Source: Opitutia bacterium
Lineage (GTDB): Bacteria > Verrucomicrobiota > Verrucomicrobiia > Opitutales > Opitutaceae
Length of the DNA: 37,685 nucleotides
NCBI GenBank assembly: GCA_947449835.1
Contig: CANFSZ010000022.1
Location: forward strand, 1-37,685
Reading direction: 5' to 3'
Both the position numbers and the translations under genes were made by a program. The notes below the pieces were generated by a model that was given only the letters and a program-made list of their open reading frames with translations, had not been told where the DNA came from and made no database searches. Position 1 is the first letter of the stretch; each line of letters begins with the position of its first letter. This document shows positions 7,720-16,444 of the stretch, one piece after another.

Positions 7720-9498
7720 ATGTCGTCGTCGTCATTCTCGGAATTGCCAGCCTCAACAGCAAACTATTCGGCCGATGACTTTGTGATCCAGCTTGTGCTC
7801 GAGCGCGGGCTGATCAACGCCGCCCACGTTGCTCAGGCCCGTGCAACACTCGCCGCGCACACGGATCTCACCACACCGCCACCGCGTTTGTTGGATGTCT
7901 TAGTCGCCGAAGTGGGTCTCGACCTGCAACGTGTGACTGCGCTTTTGGCGGCGGAGTTTGGTTTGCCGCTCGCGCCGGATCTGGGCGCGCTGCGTATCGG
8001 TGGTGATGTGTTGGGTTTGGTGCCGCGCGAGATGGCAGCGCGGTATCAGGTGCTGCCCTTTGCGCAGGAGGGTAAGATTTTGCGCATCGCGGTGGCTGAT
8101 CCGCTCGATACCGAGGCGATCGACAGCCTCGGCCATCTGCTCAAACTCACCATCGAGCCCCATGTCGCCACGGCGCGCGACATCACGGCTGCGATCGATC
8201 GTTTTTACGGTAAAGATGCCGGCTCCATCGACGAGCTATTAAATAATCTCTCCGCCCCTGGTAACGGTGATTCCATTGCTGCCACGACTGAGGCCAACGG
8301 CTTGGGCACCGTGAGCGATGCCGAAGCCGACGCCCCCGTTATCAAGCTCGTGCACACAATGATTCTGGAGGCGATTCAGCGGCGGGCCTCGGACATCCAC
8401 ATTGAGCCCATGGAGAAACGCTTTCGCGTGCGCTACCGCATCGACGGTGTGTTGCTCGAAGTAGAAAATCCCCCGAAGCGTCTTCAACTCTCGATCATTT
8501 CTCGGCTGAAGATCATGGCCAACATCAGCATCGCGGAAAAGCGCATCCCGCAGGATGGCCGCATCCAGATTATGATGAACGGCCGGCAGCTTGATCTGCG
8601 CGTTTCGTCGCTGCCCACCGCGCATGGCGAAAGTATCGTCATGCGTATTCTCGACAAAGAAGGCCTGCAACTCGGCTTGCCCGAACTCGGCTTCTTCAGC
8701 GACGACCAAAAAGAACTCGAGCGCCTCATTTCTCTGCCCGATGGCATCGTGCTCGTTACCGGCCCGACCGGCTCGGGCAAAACCACGACGCTGTATTCTT
8801 GTCTCCACTACATCAATAAGCCCGACCGCAAAATTATCACCGTCGAGGACCCGGTCGAGTATCAGTTAAACGGTATCAACCAGGTTCCCGTCCGCGCGGA
8901 TATCGGCATGACGTTTGCCTCCGCGCTCCGCGCGATGCTCCGGCAGGCGCCTAATATCGTCATGATCGGTGAAATTCGTGACCTCGAGACCGCCGAAATC
9001 GCGATCAACGCATCGCTCACGGGTCACATGGTGTTTTCCACGCTGCACACCAACGATGCCCCGAGCGCCGTGACACGTCTGATCGATATCGGCGTTAAAC
9101 CTTTCCTCGTCTCGACCTCTTTGCGTGCGACATTGGCGCAGCGACTCGTGCGTAAAATCTGCGCCAAATGCCGCCAGCCCTATACGCCCACGAGCAGCGA
9201 ACTTCGCTCCCTCGGGATCAACGCCGCGCAAGCTGCGGCCGCCACTTTCGCCCGTGGCGCCGGTTGCGCGACCTGTAACGGCACGGGCTTCCGCGGTCGT
9301 CTGAGCATCGTTGAGCTCTTCCTCGTCAACGAAGAGATTCAGCGCCTTATTTATGAGAACTCCGGCTCCGCGCGACTCCGGGATAAAGCTCGTAGCTTTG
9401 GTATGCGCACGATGCGTGAAGATGGATTGAGGAAAGTCACCTCCGGGATGACCACCATCGACGAAATCGTCACTATTACCGTCGGCGACTCCAGTTAA
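7720..9498 (+). CDS. Type IV pilus/type II secretion assembly ATPase, PilB/GspE family (first copy)
   Basis: This 592-residue ATPase has an N-terminal MshEN/T2SSE-N-like domain (about 15-170), then the secretion ATPase core: Walker A GPTGSGKT at 348-355, [31 protein letters not shown] and the His-box STLHTND. A zinc-binding pair of CxxC motifs is present (Cys481/484 and Cys516/519), as in extension ATPases. The segment usually written RQDPD reads RQAPN at residues 408-412, an atypical Asp-box. It would power polymerisation of pilin or pseudopilin at the inner membrane. It starts 8 bp after rho and is followed by pilT. The paralogue at 10647 has a standard motif, so the two are probably not redundant. 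GspE and PilB cannot be told apart on sequence alone. Confidence 0.92.
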   Translation: MSSSSFSELPASTANYSADDFVIQLVLERGLINAAHVAQARATLAAHTDLTTPPPRLLDVLVAEVGLDLQRVTALLAAEFGLPLAPDLGALRIGGDVLGLVPREMAARYQVLPFAQEGKILRIAVADPLDTEAIDSLGHLLKLTIEPHVATARDITAAIDRFYGKDAGSIDELLNNLSAPGNGDSIAATTEANGLGTVSDAEADAPVIKLVHTMILEAIQRRASDIHIEPMEKRFRVRYRIDGVLLEVENPPKRLQLSIISRLKIMANISIAEKRIPQDGRIQIMMNGRQLDLRVSSLPTAHGESIVMRILDKEGLQLGLPELGFFSDDQKELERLISLPDGIVLVTGPTGSGKTTTLYSCLHYINKPDRKIITVEDPVEYQLNGINQVPVRADIGMTFASALRAMLRQAPNIVMIGEIRDLETAEIAINASLTGHMVFSTLHTNDAPSAVTRLIDIGVKPFLVSTSLRATLAQRLVRKICAKCRQPYTPTSSELRSLGINAAQAAAATFARGAGCATCNGTGFRGRLSIVELFLVNEEIQRLIYENSGSARLRDKARSFGMRTMREDGLRKVTSGMTTIDEIVTITVGDSS

Positions 9499-9527
9499 GC
9501 GAACCGACGTTTTAACCCGCCTTTACG

Positions 9528-10610
9528 ATGAGCTATGAAATGCATGAGCTGCTCGAATTGACCGTCGAGCAAAACGCTTCCGACCTGCACCTTCAGGTCG
9601 GTCAGCCGCCCACGCTCAGAGTAAGTGGTAGCATGATGCCGATTGATGGCCCGCCCCTGACGCCCGCCGACACCGAAGCGTTAATGAAGTCGATCACCCC
9701 AGACGTGCATCAGACGAATTTTAAGGCTAATGGCGGGGCGGATTTTGGTTTTAGTTTCAGCGATAAAGCCCGCCTTCGTGTTTCGGTCCTTCGGGCCAAG
9801 GGGCACTTCGGGCTCGTGCTCCGGCAGATCCCGTCAAAAATTTATAGTCTGCGCGACATTGGTCTGCCCGATAAAATCCGGGAACTGCTCCACCGCCCGC
9901 GTGGGCTGATTTTAGTCGCCGGTCCCACGGGTTCGGGCAAGACGACCACGCTCTCATCGATGGTGAACTACATGAATGAAGTTCGCGACGGTCACATCAT
10001 CACCATCGAGGATCCGATCGAGTATTTCCACGACCACAAACGCTGTATCGTCACCCAGCGCGAGGTCCACGTCGACGTGCCAAGTTTCTCGGAAGCGCTA
10101 CGCAGCGCGCTGCGGCAAGATCCTGATATTATCCTCCTCGGTGAAATGCGCGACCTTGAGACCATGGAAGCCGCCATCAGCGCCGCTGAAACGGGGCATT
10201 TGGTTTTTGGCACCCTTCACACCAACAGCGCGGCCAAGACGGTTGACCGCATCGTCGATGCGTTTCCAGCTAACACTAAAGAAATGGTCCGCACGCAACT
10301 GGCCTCTTCTTTGGTCGCCGTCATTTCCCAAGTTCTCTGCAAAAAAATCGGTGGCGGCCGCATCGCCGCTTATGAAATTATGGTCAACACGACCTCGATC
10401 GCCTCGCTCATCCGCGATAACAAATCGTTCCGGATTAATTCCGATATTCAGACCGGCGCTAGTCTCGGCATGATCACGCTCGATTCGCACCTCATGAGTC
10501 TCGCCAATCGTGAACTCATCTCGCCCGATGAAGCTCTGGAAAAATGCCACGACCCAATTTCTATGCGTGAGAAATTGCTCCAAAGCGGCGCCAAACTGCG
10601 TAACTTCTGA
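9528..10610 (+). CDS. pilT: Type IV pilus retraction ATPase PilT
   Basis: This 360-residue protein has the short PilT architecture: an N-terminal PAS-like domain opening with [19 protein letters not shown], Walker A GPTGSGKT ending at Lys138-Thr139, [53 protein letters not shown] and VDRIVDAFP. It lacks the CxxC zinc motif of extension ATPases, which fits PilT rather than PilB. It drives pilus depolymerisation, hence twitching motility and DNA uptake. It sits 29 bp after the first PilB-like gene and 36 bp before the second. The AIRNLIRE-like C-terminal motif is not exactly preserved; the corresponding region reads [17 protein letters not shown], which is common in PilT homologues. Confidence 0.93.
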   Translation: MSYEMHELLELTVEQNASDLHLQVGQPPTLRVSGSMMPIDGPPLTPADTEALMKSITPDVHQTNFKANGGADFGFSFSDKARLRVSVLRAKGHFGLVLRQIPSKIYSLRDIGLPDKIRELLHRPRGLILVAGPTGSGKTTTLSSMVNYMNEVRDGHIITIEDPIEYFHDHKRCIVTQREVHVDVPSFSEALRSALRQDPDIILLGEMRDLETMEAAISAAETGHLVFGTLHTNSAAKTVDRIVDAFPANTKEMVRTQLASSLVAVISQVLCKKIGGGRIAAYEIMVNTTSIASLIRDNKSFRINSDIQTGASLGMITLDSHLMSLANRELISPDEALEKCHDPISMREKLLQSGAKLRNF

Positions 10611-10646
10611 TCGTCGTCCTAATCTTTTAACGCGCCACCCCATCGC

Positions 10647-12338
10647 ATGTTCGTCAGCCACAGCCCCGCCATTTACGAGTTTCTCCGCGAGCAACGACTC
10701 GTCGAGTCCGCCCAACTCGATGAACTCAACGAGGAACACAAAGCCACCGGTAAATCCCTCGCCGATGTCGTGGTCGACCTCGGGCTCATTGAAAAAAACG
10801 CACTTTTAGAGCGGATTGCTGCTCATATTGGTTGCGATTATTTGCCCGATATGCCGGCTCAGTTTCCGGGCGATGCCATCGCGGCGCTCACGGGCAAACT
10901 GGCCCGCGATTACGCCGTCATGCCGCTGCGCGTTGATGCCGTGAGCATCGATTTACTCGCGGCTGATCCGTTTAACACGCACATCGTCGATGATCTCACG
11001 TTTGCGCTCGGGCGCAGCGTTCGACTCATACTCTCGGACCCCGATAAAATTGACGTCCAGATTCGCCAACATTTTGGCGAGGACGAAGCTAGCTTGGACG
11101 AACTCTTGCAGGAAATCAGCGCCGGCGATTTCAACCAAGACGAGAGCAAGCTCTCGGACCACGACATCGAGACGATGGCGGAGCAAACGCCCATCATCCG
11201 CTTTGTAAATCTCGTCATCGGCCAGGCCATTCGCGACAAGGCCTCCGACATCCATTTCGAACCCTTCGAGCACGAGTTCAAAATTCGTTACCGCATCGAC
11301 GGCGCACTCTACGAAATGGCGCCGCCGCCCAAGCAACTCGCGCTTCCGATTACCTCGCGCCTCAAAGTCCTCGCCAATCTCAACATCGCCGAGCGCCGCA
11401 TCCCGCAGGACGGCCGCATTAAAATCACCCTCGGCGGCCGCCAAGTTGATCTGCGCGTTTCTACGCTGCCCACCCAGTTTGGTGAAAGTATCGTGCTGCG
11501 CGTGCTCGACCAATCCGCCGTGCAGCTCGACATCACTCAACTGGGGATGCCGCCCGACGTCTTTAACGGCATCAACGAAATCATCCGTCGCCCTAACGGC
11601 ATTTTCATTGTTACTGGTCCCACCGGCTCGGGCAAAACCACCACACTTTACAGCGGCCTGCGCATCGTAAACACGCCCGATTTGAAAATCCTCACCGCGG
11701 AGGATCCCGTCGAATACGAGATCGAGGGCCTCATGCAGGTGCCGGTTAATCCGCTCGTGGGACTCACGTTCGCCTCCGCGTTGCGCTCCTTTCTCCGGCA
11801 AGACCCCGATGTCATCATGGTGGGCGAAATCCGTGACCTCGAGACCGCGCAGATTTCCATCCAAGCCTCACTCACGGGTCACCTCGTCTTATCGACGCTT
11901 CACACCAATGACGCCCCTGGCGCCGTCACGCGCCTCATCGATATGGGCGTTGAGCCGTTTCTCATCGCCTCGAGTTTGGAGGCCGTACTCGCGCAGCGCC
12001 TCGTGCGGCGCATCTGCCCGCATTGCAAGAGCGCGTACGAGCCGTCCGATTCGCTGCTCGGTCCGCTGGGGATCAGTCGCGCCAGTGTCGGTGACCGGCA
12101 ATTTTTCTCCGGCCATGGCTGCGGCGTGTGTAACCAAACTGGCTACAAGGGACGTCTTGGCATCTACGAATGGTTGCGCATGAGCGAAGCCGTACGCGAT
12201 CTGGTCGTGCAACGCGCGCCGACTTTGCAGATCCGCCAACAAGCCATCGCCGAGGGTATGCGTACGCTGCGTGACGACGGCTTGCGCGCTATTTTCGACG
12301 GACACACCAGCATCGAGGAAGTCGTCAAATACACGTGA
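10647..12338 (+). CDS. pilB: Type IV pilus assembly ATPase PilB (second copy)
   Basis: This 563-residue extension ATPase has an N-terminal MshEN-like domain, [20 protein letters not shown], Walker A GPTGSGKT ending at Lys330-Thr331, [13 protein letters not shown], a canonical [14 protein letters not shown] segment, the His-box STLHTND and two CxxC zinc motifs (Cys457/460, Cys492/495). It polymerises pilins at the inner membrane together with PilC. Its stop codon overlaps the pilC start by 4 bp (GTGA), which suggests translational coupling and makes this copy, rather than the one at 7720, the better candidate for the true PilB partner of PilC. Codon use and composition match the neighbouring genes. 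Confidence 0.93.
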   Translation: MFVSHSPAIYEFLREQRLVESAQLDELNEEHKATGKSLADVVVDLGLIEKNALLERIAAHIGCDYLPDMPAQFPGDAIAALTGKLARDYAVMPLRVDAVSIDLLAADPFNTHIVDDLTFALGRSVRLILSDPDKIDVQIRQHFGEDEASLDELLQEISAGDFNQDESKLSDHDIETMAEQTPIIRFVNLVIGQAIRDKASDIHFEPFEHEFKIRYRIDGALYEMAPPPKQLALPITSRLKVLANLNIAERRIPQDGRIKITLGGRQVDLRVSTLPTQFGESIVLRVLDQSAVQLDITQLGMPPDVFNGINEIIRRPNGIFIVTGPTGSGKTTTLYSGLRIVNTPDLKILTAEDPVEYEIEGLMQVPVNPLVGLTFASALRSFLRQDPDVIMVGEIRDLETAQISIQASLTGHLVLSTLHTNDAPGAVTRLIDMGVEPFLIASSLEAVLAQRLVRRICPHCKSAYEPSDSLLGPLGISRASVGDRQFFSGHGCGVCNQTGYKGRLGIYEWLRMSEAVRDLVVQRAPTLQIRQQAIAEGMRTLRDDGLRAIFDGHTSIEEVVKYT

Positions 12339-13510
12339 GCACCGCCCCCAAACTCGCCCCCCGTGCCGCGGCTCCTTTGCCCGGTGCGCCCGCCGCAAAA
12401 TCTCCCACGCCAGGCATCGCGCTGCGCGCCGCCGTCACCAAGAAACCGCGCCGTCGCGTTTTTGGTACCGTGCTCAATAGTAAGGGCCTCACCGTTTTCA
12501 CGCGCCAACTGGCGACCCTCGTGAAAGCGGGCATGCCCATCTTGCGCAGCCTAGAAGTCCTCTCCAGGCAGGAGAAACGGGCCGGTTTCAAAATCGTACT
12601 CGAGGAGATCGCGGACACGATCCGCTCGGGTGGTAATTTCTCCGAAGGGCTCGCCGCGCACCCAAAAATTTTCGACCGGCTCTATGTCAACATGGTGCGC
12701 GCCGGTGAGGCGGGCGGCGTGTTGAGCACGGTTTTGGAGCGTTTATCGGTCTTCAACGAGAAGTCCGAACGGATTAAGGGCAAAGTGAAATCCGCGATGA
12801 TTTACCCCGTCATCATCTCGAGCGTAGCATTTACGATCGTGTCCGTCTTGATGGTGTTCGTAGTGCCGAAGTTTCAAGAAATTTTCACCGGCATGTTAAA
12901 AGGTCAGCCCTTGCCGCTGCTCACGCAGCTGCTGCTCACCGTGAGTTATTTCATGCGCGATCATTTCCTGCTGACGGGCTTAGTTTTGATCGGACTTTAT
13001 TTTGGATTTCGTTTGTTCAAGCGCACGCGCGTGGGCGCCCGCACGATCGATTGGCTGCTGATTCATTTGCCAGTGTTCGGTGATCTCGTGCTCAAGGCGA
13101 CGATTGCGCGCTTCACGCGTACCTTTGGTACGCTCCTCGCCAGCGGCGTGCCGATGTTGCAAGCGATCGTGATCACGCGCGATACGAGTGGAAACGTGCA
13201 CGTGGCCGACGCGCTAAACAGTGTGCACGATCGCGTCAAAGAAGGCGAAAACGTAGCCAAACCGCTCGAAGGCACCGCGATTTTCCCCGGCATGGTTACC
13301 AGCATGATCGAGGTCGGCGAGGAAACGGGCGCGCTTCCCGAGATGCTCACGCGCATCGCCGACAGCTACGACGAAGAAGTCGACAACGCCGTCGCCGGCA
13401 TCACCTCCGTCATCGAACCGATCATGATTGTTTTCATGGCGGTCATGGTGGGCACGATCGTCATCGCGCTGTTCCTGCCGCTCGTGAGCATCATTCAGAA
13501 CCTGCAATAA
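12335..13510 (+). CDS. pilC: Type IV pilus inner-membrane platform protein PilC (GspF family)
   Basis: This 391-residue protein has two GspF/T2SSF repeats: one from about residue 50 ([22 protein letters not shown]) and one from about 255 ([19 protein letters not shown]). Hydrophobic segments occur near residues 155-175 ([21 protein letters not shown]), 200-225 and 365-385 ([21 protein letters not shown]). It is the membrane platform on which PilB and PilT act. The first about 45 residues are a basic, Ala/Pro-rich cytoplasmic tail. The GTG start overlaps the pilB stop by 4 bp. No pilin, PilD peptidase or PilMNOPQ genes follow; the next gene is on the other strand with a 10-bp gap. Confidence 0.93.
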   Translation: MSTAPKLAPRAAAPLPGAPAAKSPTPGIALRAAVTKKPRRRVFGTVLNSKGLTVFTRQLATLVKAGMPILRSLEVLSRQEKRAGFKIVLEEIADTIRSGGNFSEGLAAHPKIFDRLYVNMVRAGEAGGVLSTVLERLSVFNEKSERIKGKVKSAMIYPVIISSVAFTIVSVLMVFVVPKFQEIFTGMLKGQPLPLLTQLLLTVSYFMRDHFLLTGLVLIGLYFGFRLFKRTRVGARTIDWLLIHLPVFGDLVLKATIARFTRTFGTLLASGVPMLQAIVITRDTSGNVHVADALNSVHDRVKEGENVAKPLEGTAIFPGMVTSMIEVGEETGALPEMLTRIADSYDEEVDNAVAGITSVIEPIMIVFMAVMVGTIVIALFLPLVSIIQNLQ

Positions 13511-13520
13511 CGAGCTCGCG

Positions 13521-14513
13521 CTACGGCGAGACGGGCTTGGTCAATAATTGCGAACTCAAGCCGGGCAGGCGTTCGGAAAATTCGTCGTCGGCATTGGCCT
13601 GACGCAAGGCGCGCTGGACCATGCCCATTTTGGCGTCGAGGTTGTCGATCATGGAAACAAAGACCGCTTCCGGCGCCGCCGCATACACGGCCGCGCCCCA
13701 CTCAGGTTCGCCTTGGTGACTGAGCACAATGTGTTCGAGGCGCTCAAGGCGCTCGGGATCGAGTTTGGATTTGAGGCCGGCCTTGCGGACGAGTTGGTAG
13801 CCGAGGACGACGTGGCCTTGGAGAATGCCGCGCCGACTGCGCTTTGTCGCGAGCGTGCCTTCGTATTCGATGGTTTTGCCGGTGTCGTGGAGGAGAATGC
13901 CCGCCATCGCCAGATCGGCGTCGATTTCGGGATAGATCGGCAGCAACGCGCGGCAGGCCCGCGCCATGTGCGTGGTGTGTTCGAGCAAGCCGTGGCGGTA
14001 AGCGTGGTGCATCGAGACGGCGGCCGGCGACCAACGAAATTGATCGCCGATTTCATCGAAGACCGCCTGCACCGTCGCACGTAATTCCGGATGGCTGATG
14101 CTGGCGATGAAACCTTGGAACTCTGTCCAAAGGACGGCGCCGTCTTCTGGCGCCACCTCGACGAGATTTTCTAACATCGCTGGATCGGTGAGTTCGCTCT
14201 CGGGCACGACCGATATACGCGCTAGTTTCGGCGAAAGCCGGCCTTGATAGTAATCGATTTTCCCCTCGACGCGTATGACGGAGCCTTCGCCGCTGGCGCG
14301 CAAAGCATCGAAGCCAGGGTTGTCGCCAAAAATCGTGCAGCTAAACGTGCCCGAACGGTCGCCGAGATCGACGCTAAGAAACGCGTTGCCGTTGGAGGCG
14401 GTCTTGGTCGCGAGTTTTTTTACCACTAGCATCGCCGCAAATGCGCCGCGGCCGCCGGCGTCCATTTGTTTGAGTCCGCGAACCGAGGAGAATGGAAGGG
14501 CGTCGTCAGCCAT
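13521..14513 (-). CDS. YhaM-like OB-fold/HD-domain 3'-5' exoribonuclease
   Basis: This 330-residue protein combines an N-terminal OB-fold nucleic-acid-binding domain (about 22-105, with FLSVDLGDRSGTFSCTIFG and RVEGKIDYYQGRL) with a C-terminal HD metal-dependent hydrolase domain (about 160-300: HGLLEHT, ILLHDTGK with His209-Asp210, and a later SHQGEPEWG). That order and size fit YhaM-type 3'-5' exoribonucleases of Bacillus, which process RNA or DNA 3' ends. The ATG overlaps the end of the isochorismatase-family gene by 8 bp, so it is the third gene of an overlapping operon. It converges with pilC. Exact substrate is not deducible. Confidence 0.82.
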   Translation of the reverse strand: MADDALPFSSVRGLKQMDAGGRGAFAAMLVVKKLATKTASNGNAFLSVDLGDRSGTFSCTIFGDNPGFDALRASGEGSVIRVEGKIDYYQGRLSPKLARISVVPESELTDPAMLENLVEVAPEDGAVLWTEFQGFIASISHPELRATVQAVFDEIGDQFRWSPAAVSMHHAYRHGLLEHTTHMARACRALLPIYPEIDADLAMAGILLHDTGKTIEYEGTLATKRSRRGILQGHVVLGYQLVRKAGLKSKLDPERLERLEHIVLSHQGEPEWGAAVYAAAPEAVFVSMIDNLDAKMGMVQRALRQANADDEFSERLPGLSSQLLTKPVSP

Positions 14514-15066
14514 GAGATTTTACGAGTTGAGTGTAAGTTTTGAAAAAAGGGTGCCGCACGTCGCGGAGGAGCGCGTAAAACACGCTCTCGCTGGGCAAAA
14601 CGTGGGCGCCGGCGTGGCGGAGCGCGGCGAGACAAGCGGCCGCGTCGTCGGGTCGGCGGGCGCCGACGGCATCGCTGAGAATCGTCACAGGCATGCCGGC
14701 GTGGAGGGCGTCGAGCGCGGTCTGGTAGACGCAGATCGGCGTTTCCAGTCCGCACAACAAAAGGTGTTCCGCGGGGGCGACTGCGGCGCGGATGGCGTCA
14801 TCGGCGAGCGCAGAAAAGGTGTCTTTGCCGAGGGCGACGGCGCCCGGTGCGGCGGCGAGTAGTTCGGGCGCCGTGCCGCCGAGCTTGGCGGGCACTTGCT
14901 CGGTAAACACAACGCGCAGGCCGAGCCCGTGCGCGGCGGCGACGGCGAATTCACAGCGGCGTTGCACGCGCGAGCCGTCGGTGATCGCGCGGACGAACAC
15001 CGGTTGCACGTCGATGCAAAGTAGCGCGGTGGCGGCGAGTGGGTCGGCGGACGCTGCGGGGTTCAT
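14506..15066 (-). CDS. Isochorismatase-family (cysteine) hydrolase
   Basis: This 186-residue protein has the isochorismatase/nicotinamidase fold: a buried Asp in LLCIDVQPVF (Asp19), Lys81 in LGKDTFSA and the nucleophile Cys112 in GLETPICVYQTALDAL. Together these match the Asp-Lys-Cys triad of the superfamily. The cis-peptide region before the Cys is conserved. Size and triad resemble YcaC-like and related hydrolases of unknown substrate; true nicotinamidases carry metal-binding His/Asp residues that I do not see. The frame extends further upstream, but the ATG at 15066 overlaps the stop of the preceding metallophosphatase by 4 bp (ATGA), the likely start. Its own stop overlaps the downstream YhaM-like gene by 8 bp. 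Confidence 0.85.
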   Translation of the reverse strand: MNPAASADPLAATALLCIDVQPVFVRAITDGSRVQRRCEFAVAAAHGLGLRVVFTEQVPAKLGGTAPELLAAAPGAVALGKDTFSALADDAIRAAVAPAEHLLLCGLETPICVYQTALDALHAGMPVTILSDAVGARRPDDAAACLAALRHAGAHVLPSESVFYALLRDVRHPFFKTYTQLVKSHG

Positions 15067-15722
15067 GTGAAGTAGCGTTGGCGGGCTTTGACCTGAACGA
15101 AACGCTTTTCGGGCAAAATGAACGCCGTCAAATGTCCGCCCATGACGCAGCCGGTATCGAGGCCGATGGACCATTTCAGTTTATAAATTTCAGGTCGCGG
15201 CGTGTGACCATAGATAACGTAGGGAGGGCCGTTCCAGAGGTCGGCCCAAAATGGCGCGTCGGGAGCATCGGCGCGTTTGCGGGGTTGGCCGTCGCGATCA
15301 ATGACTTGGATGCGGGTCACGACCTCGGCGGGTTGGCGTTGCCAGGGTTGGCCGGGGAGAAATCCGCCGTGCACCAATACGAGATTTAAAGCGGGCTCCT
15401 CGTAAGTGAGGAGCATTTTTTCGAGATACGTCCAATCGTCTGGACGCAGTTGATCGAAGGTTTCCAGATCGTGCTCTTTGATGTATCTGAGGTCACGGGT
15501 GCGGCGGTAATTAAGCAGACGGAGCTCATGGTTGCCCAGAAGCGAGATTGCACGGTGGGCGCGCGCGAGTTCGATCACGCGATGGCTGTCGGGCCCACGG
15601 TTCACGAGATCACCCAAGAGAATGAGCCGGTCGTCAGGCTTGAGCTCAAGGAGCGAAAGGAGTTCGGCAAATTCCTCGTGGCAGCCGTGGATGTCGCCGA
15701 TGGCGATGAGGCGTCCGTTCAT
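15063..15722 (-). CDS. PPP-family metallophosphatase (Ser/Thr phosphatase or Ap4A hydrolase type)
   Basis: This 219-residue protein carries the PPP phosphatase motifs: GDIHGC at 9-14, GDLVNRGPDS at 37-46, LLGNHE at 61-66, LVHGGFLPG in the middle and YGHTPRPE toward the end, coordinating a dinuclear metal centre. Bacterial members include PrpA/PrpB-type protein phosphatases and symmetrical diadenosine tetraphosphatase-like enzymes; the sequence does not settle which. ATG 15722 is chosen because the upstream extension to 15803 runs into the divergent gene and is not family-like. It is the first gene of an overlapping three-gene operon with an isochorismatase-family hydrolase and a YhaM-like protein, suggesting a nucleotide or RNA turnover theme. 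Confidence 0.85.
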   Translation of the reverse strand: MNGRLIAIGDIHGCHEEFAELLSLLELKPDDRLILLGDLVNRGPDSHRVIELARAHRAISLLGNHELRLLNYRRTRDLRYIKEHDLETFDQLRPDDWTYLEKMLLTYEEPALNLVLVHGGFLPGQPWQRQPAEVVTRIQVIDRDGQPRKRADAPDAPFWADLWNGPPYVIYGHTPRPEIYKLKWSIGLDTGCVMGGHLTAFILPEKRFVQVKARQRYFT

Positions 15723-15774
15723 GCGGTGTAAAAGTGCTAGCGTCCGCCCTTCCTCAGAGTAAACACTAAAGGCT
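15723..15774. promoter_or_regulatory. Divergent promoter region
   Basis: This 52-bp gap separates two head-to-head genes and must hold start signals for both. On the plus strand AAAGG lies about 4 bases before ATG 15775, a short but plausible ribosome-binding site. No clear pair of -10/-35 boxes could be assigned. Confidence 0.4.
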
Positions 15775-16380
15775 ATGGAATTGAATTTGCAGCCGCTCGG
15801 CACCGCTTGCTTTGTCTCGGGGCAGACCTTTGCCGCGGGCGAGCCCGTCGCGAGTTACCTCGTGCGCAACGCGAATCTTGAGATCGTACGGTACGATCTG
15901 TTGGCGAGCCAGAAGGCGGCGTTTGCGCCGGCGGGCTTCGTCGCCTGCAGTTGGGTGCATCCGTACAAGCCGCGTGTCGCCGGGGAAAACACCGAGCGCA
16001 CCTTAAAGCTCAACGCCGAGACGCTCTTTTTGGCGCTGGCGGATCCGTCGACTGAGGTGAATGCGGAAAACACGCGTCTGGTGCAATTTCTCGCCTTCAT
16101 GTTGGAGCGCAAAAAAGTTCTGCGACCCAAAGGTCGTAGCTCCGACGGTGAAAAAAACGTCTACGAACACGCGAAGACCAAGCAGCTTTATCAGGTCCCG
16201 AAGGGCGAACTCACGCCGGAATTTTTTGTGCAAGTGCAGGCGCAACTGAGCGTACTCGTGGGCGAGCCTAAGCCGAGAACGACTCTCGCTCCCGCCGCGA
16301 CCGCGCCTGCAGCAGCGGTTGAATCACCTGCGTCCGTCACTACGGCCGAGTCCGCGTCGGCGCCAGCGCCCTCGGCTTGA
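15775..16380 (+). CDS. Conserved-looking protein of unknown function
   Basis: I do not recognise this 201-residue protein. Residues 1-165 look like a compact globular domain: MELNLQPLGTACFVSGQTF, then DLLASQKAAF, then a charged stretch ending RLVQFLAFMLERKKVLRPKG, followed by YEHAKTKQLYQVPKGELTPEFF. The last about 35 residues are Ala/Pro/Thr/Ser-rich and probably disordered. There is no signal peptide or membrane segment, so it is likely cytoplasmic. The short first part, with charged and cysteine-containing beta-like blocks, could be a small binding domain, but no motif is diagnostic. It is divergent from the phosphatase operon and 64 bp upstream of the methyltransferase gene, with which it may be co-transcribed. 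Confidence 0.75.
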   Translation: MELNLQPLGTACFVSGQTFAAGEPVASYLVRNANLEIVRYDLLASQKAAFAPAGFVACSWVHPYKPRVAGENTERTLKLNAETLFLALADPSTEVNAENTRLVQFLAFMLERKKVLRPKGRSSDGEKNVYEHAKTKQLYQVPKGELTPEFFVQVQAQLSVLVGEPKPRTTLAPAATAPAAAVESPASVTTAESASAPAPSA

Positions 16381-16444
16381 CGTTTTAGCATAACGCGACG
16401 GTTGCCATTGCGTCCGGCGCGGAAGTTTGGAGCGTCGAGGGCGT

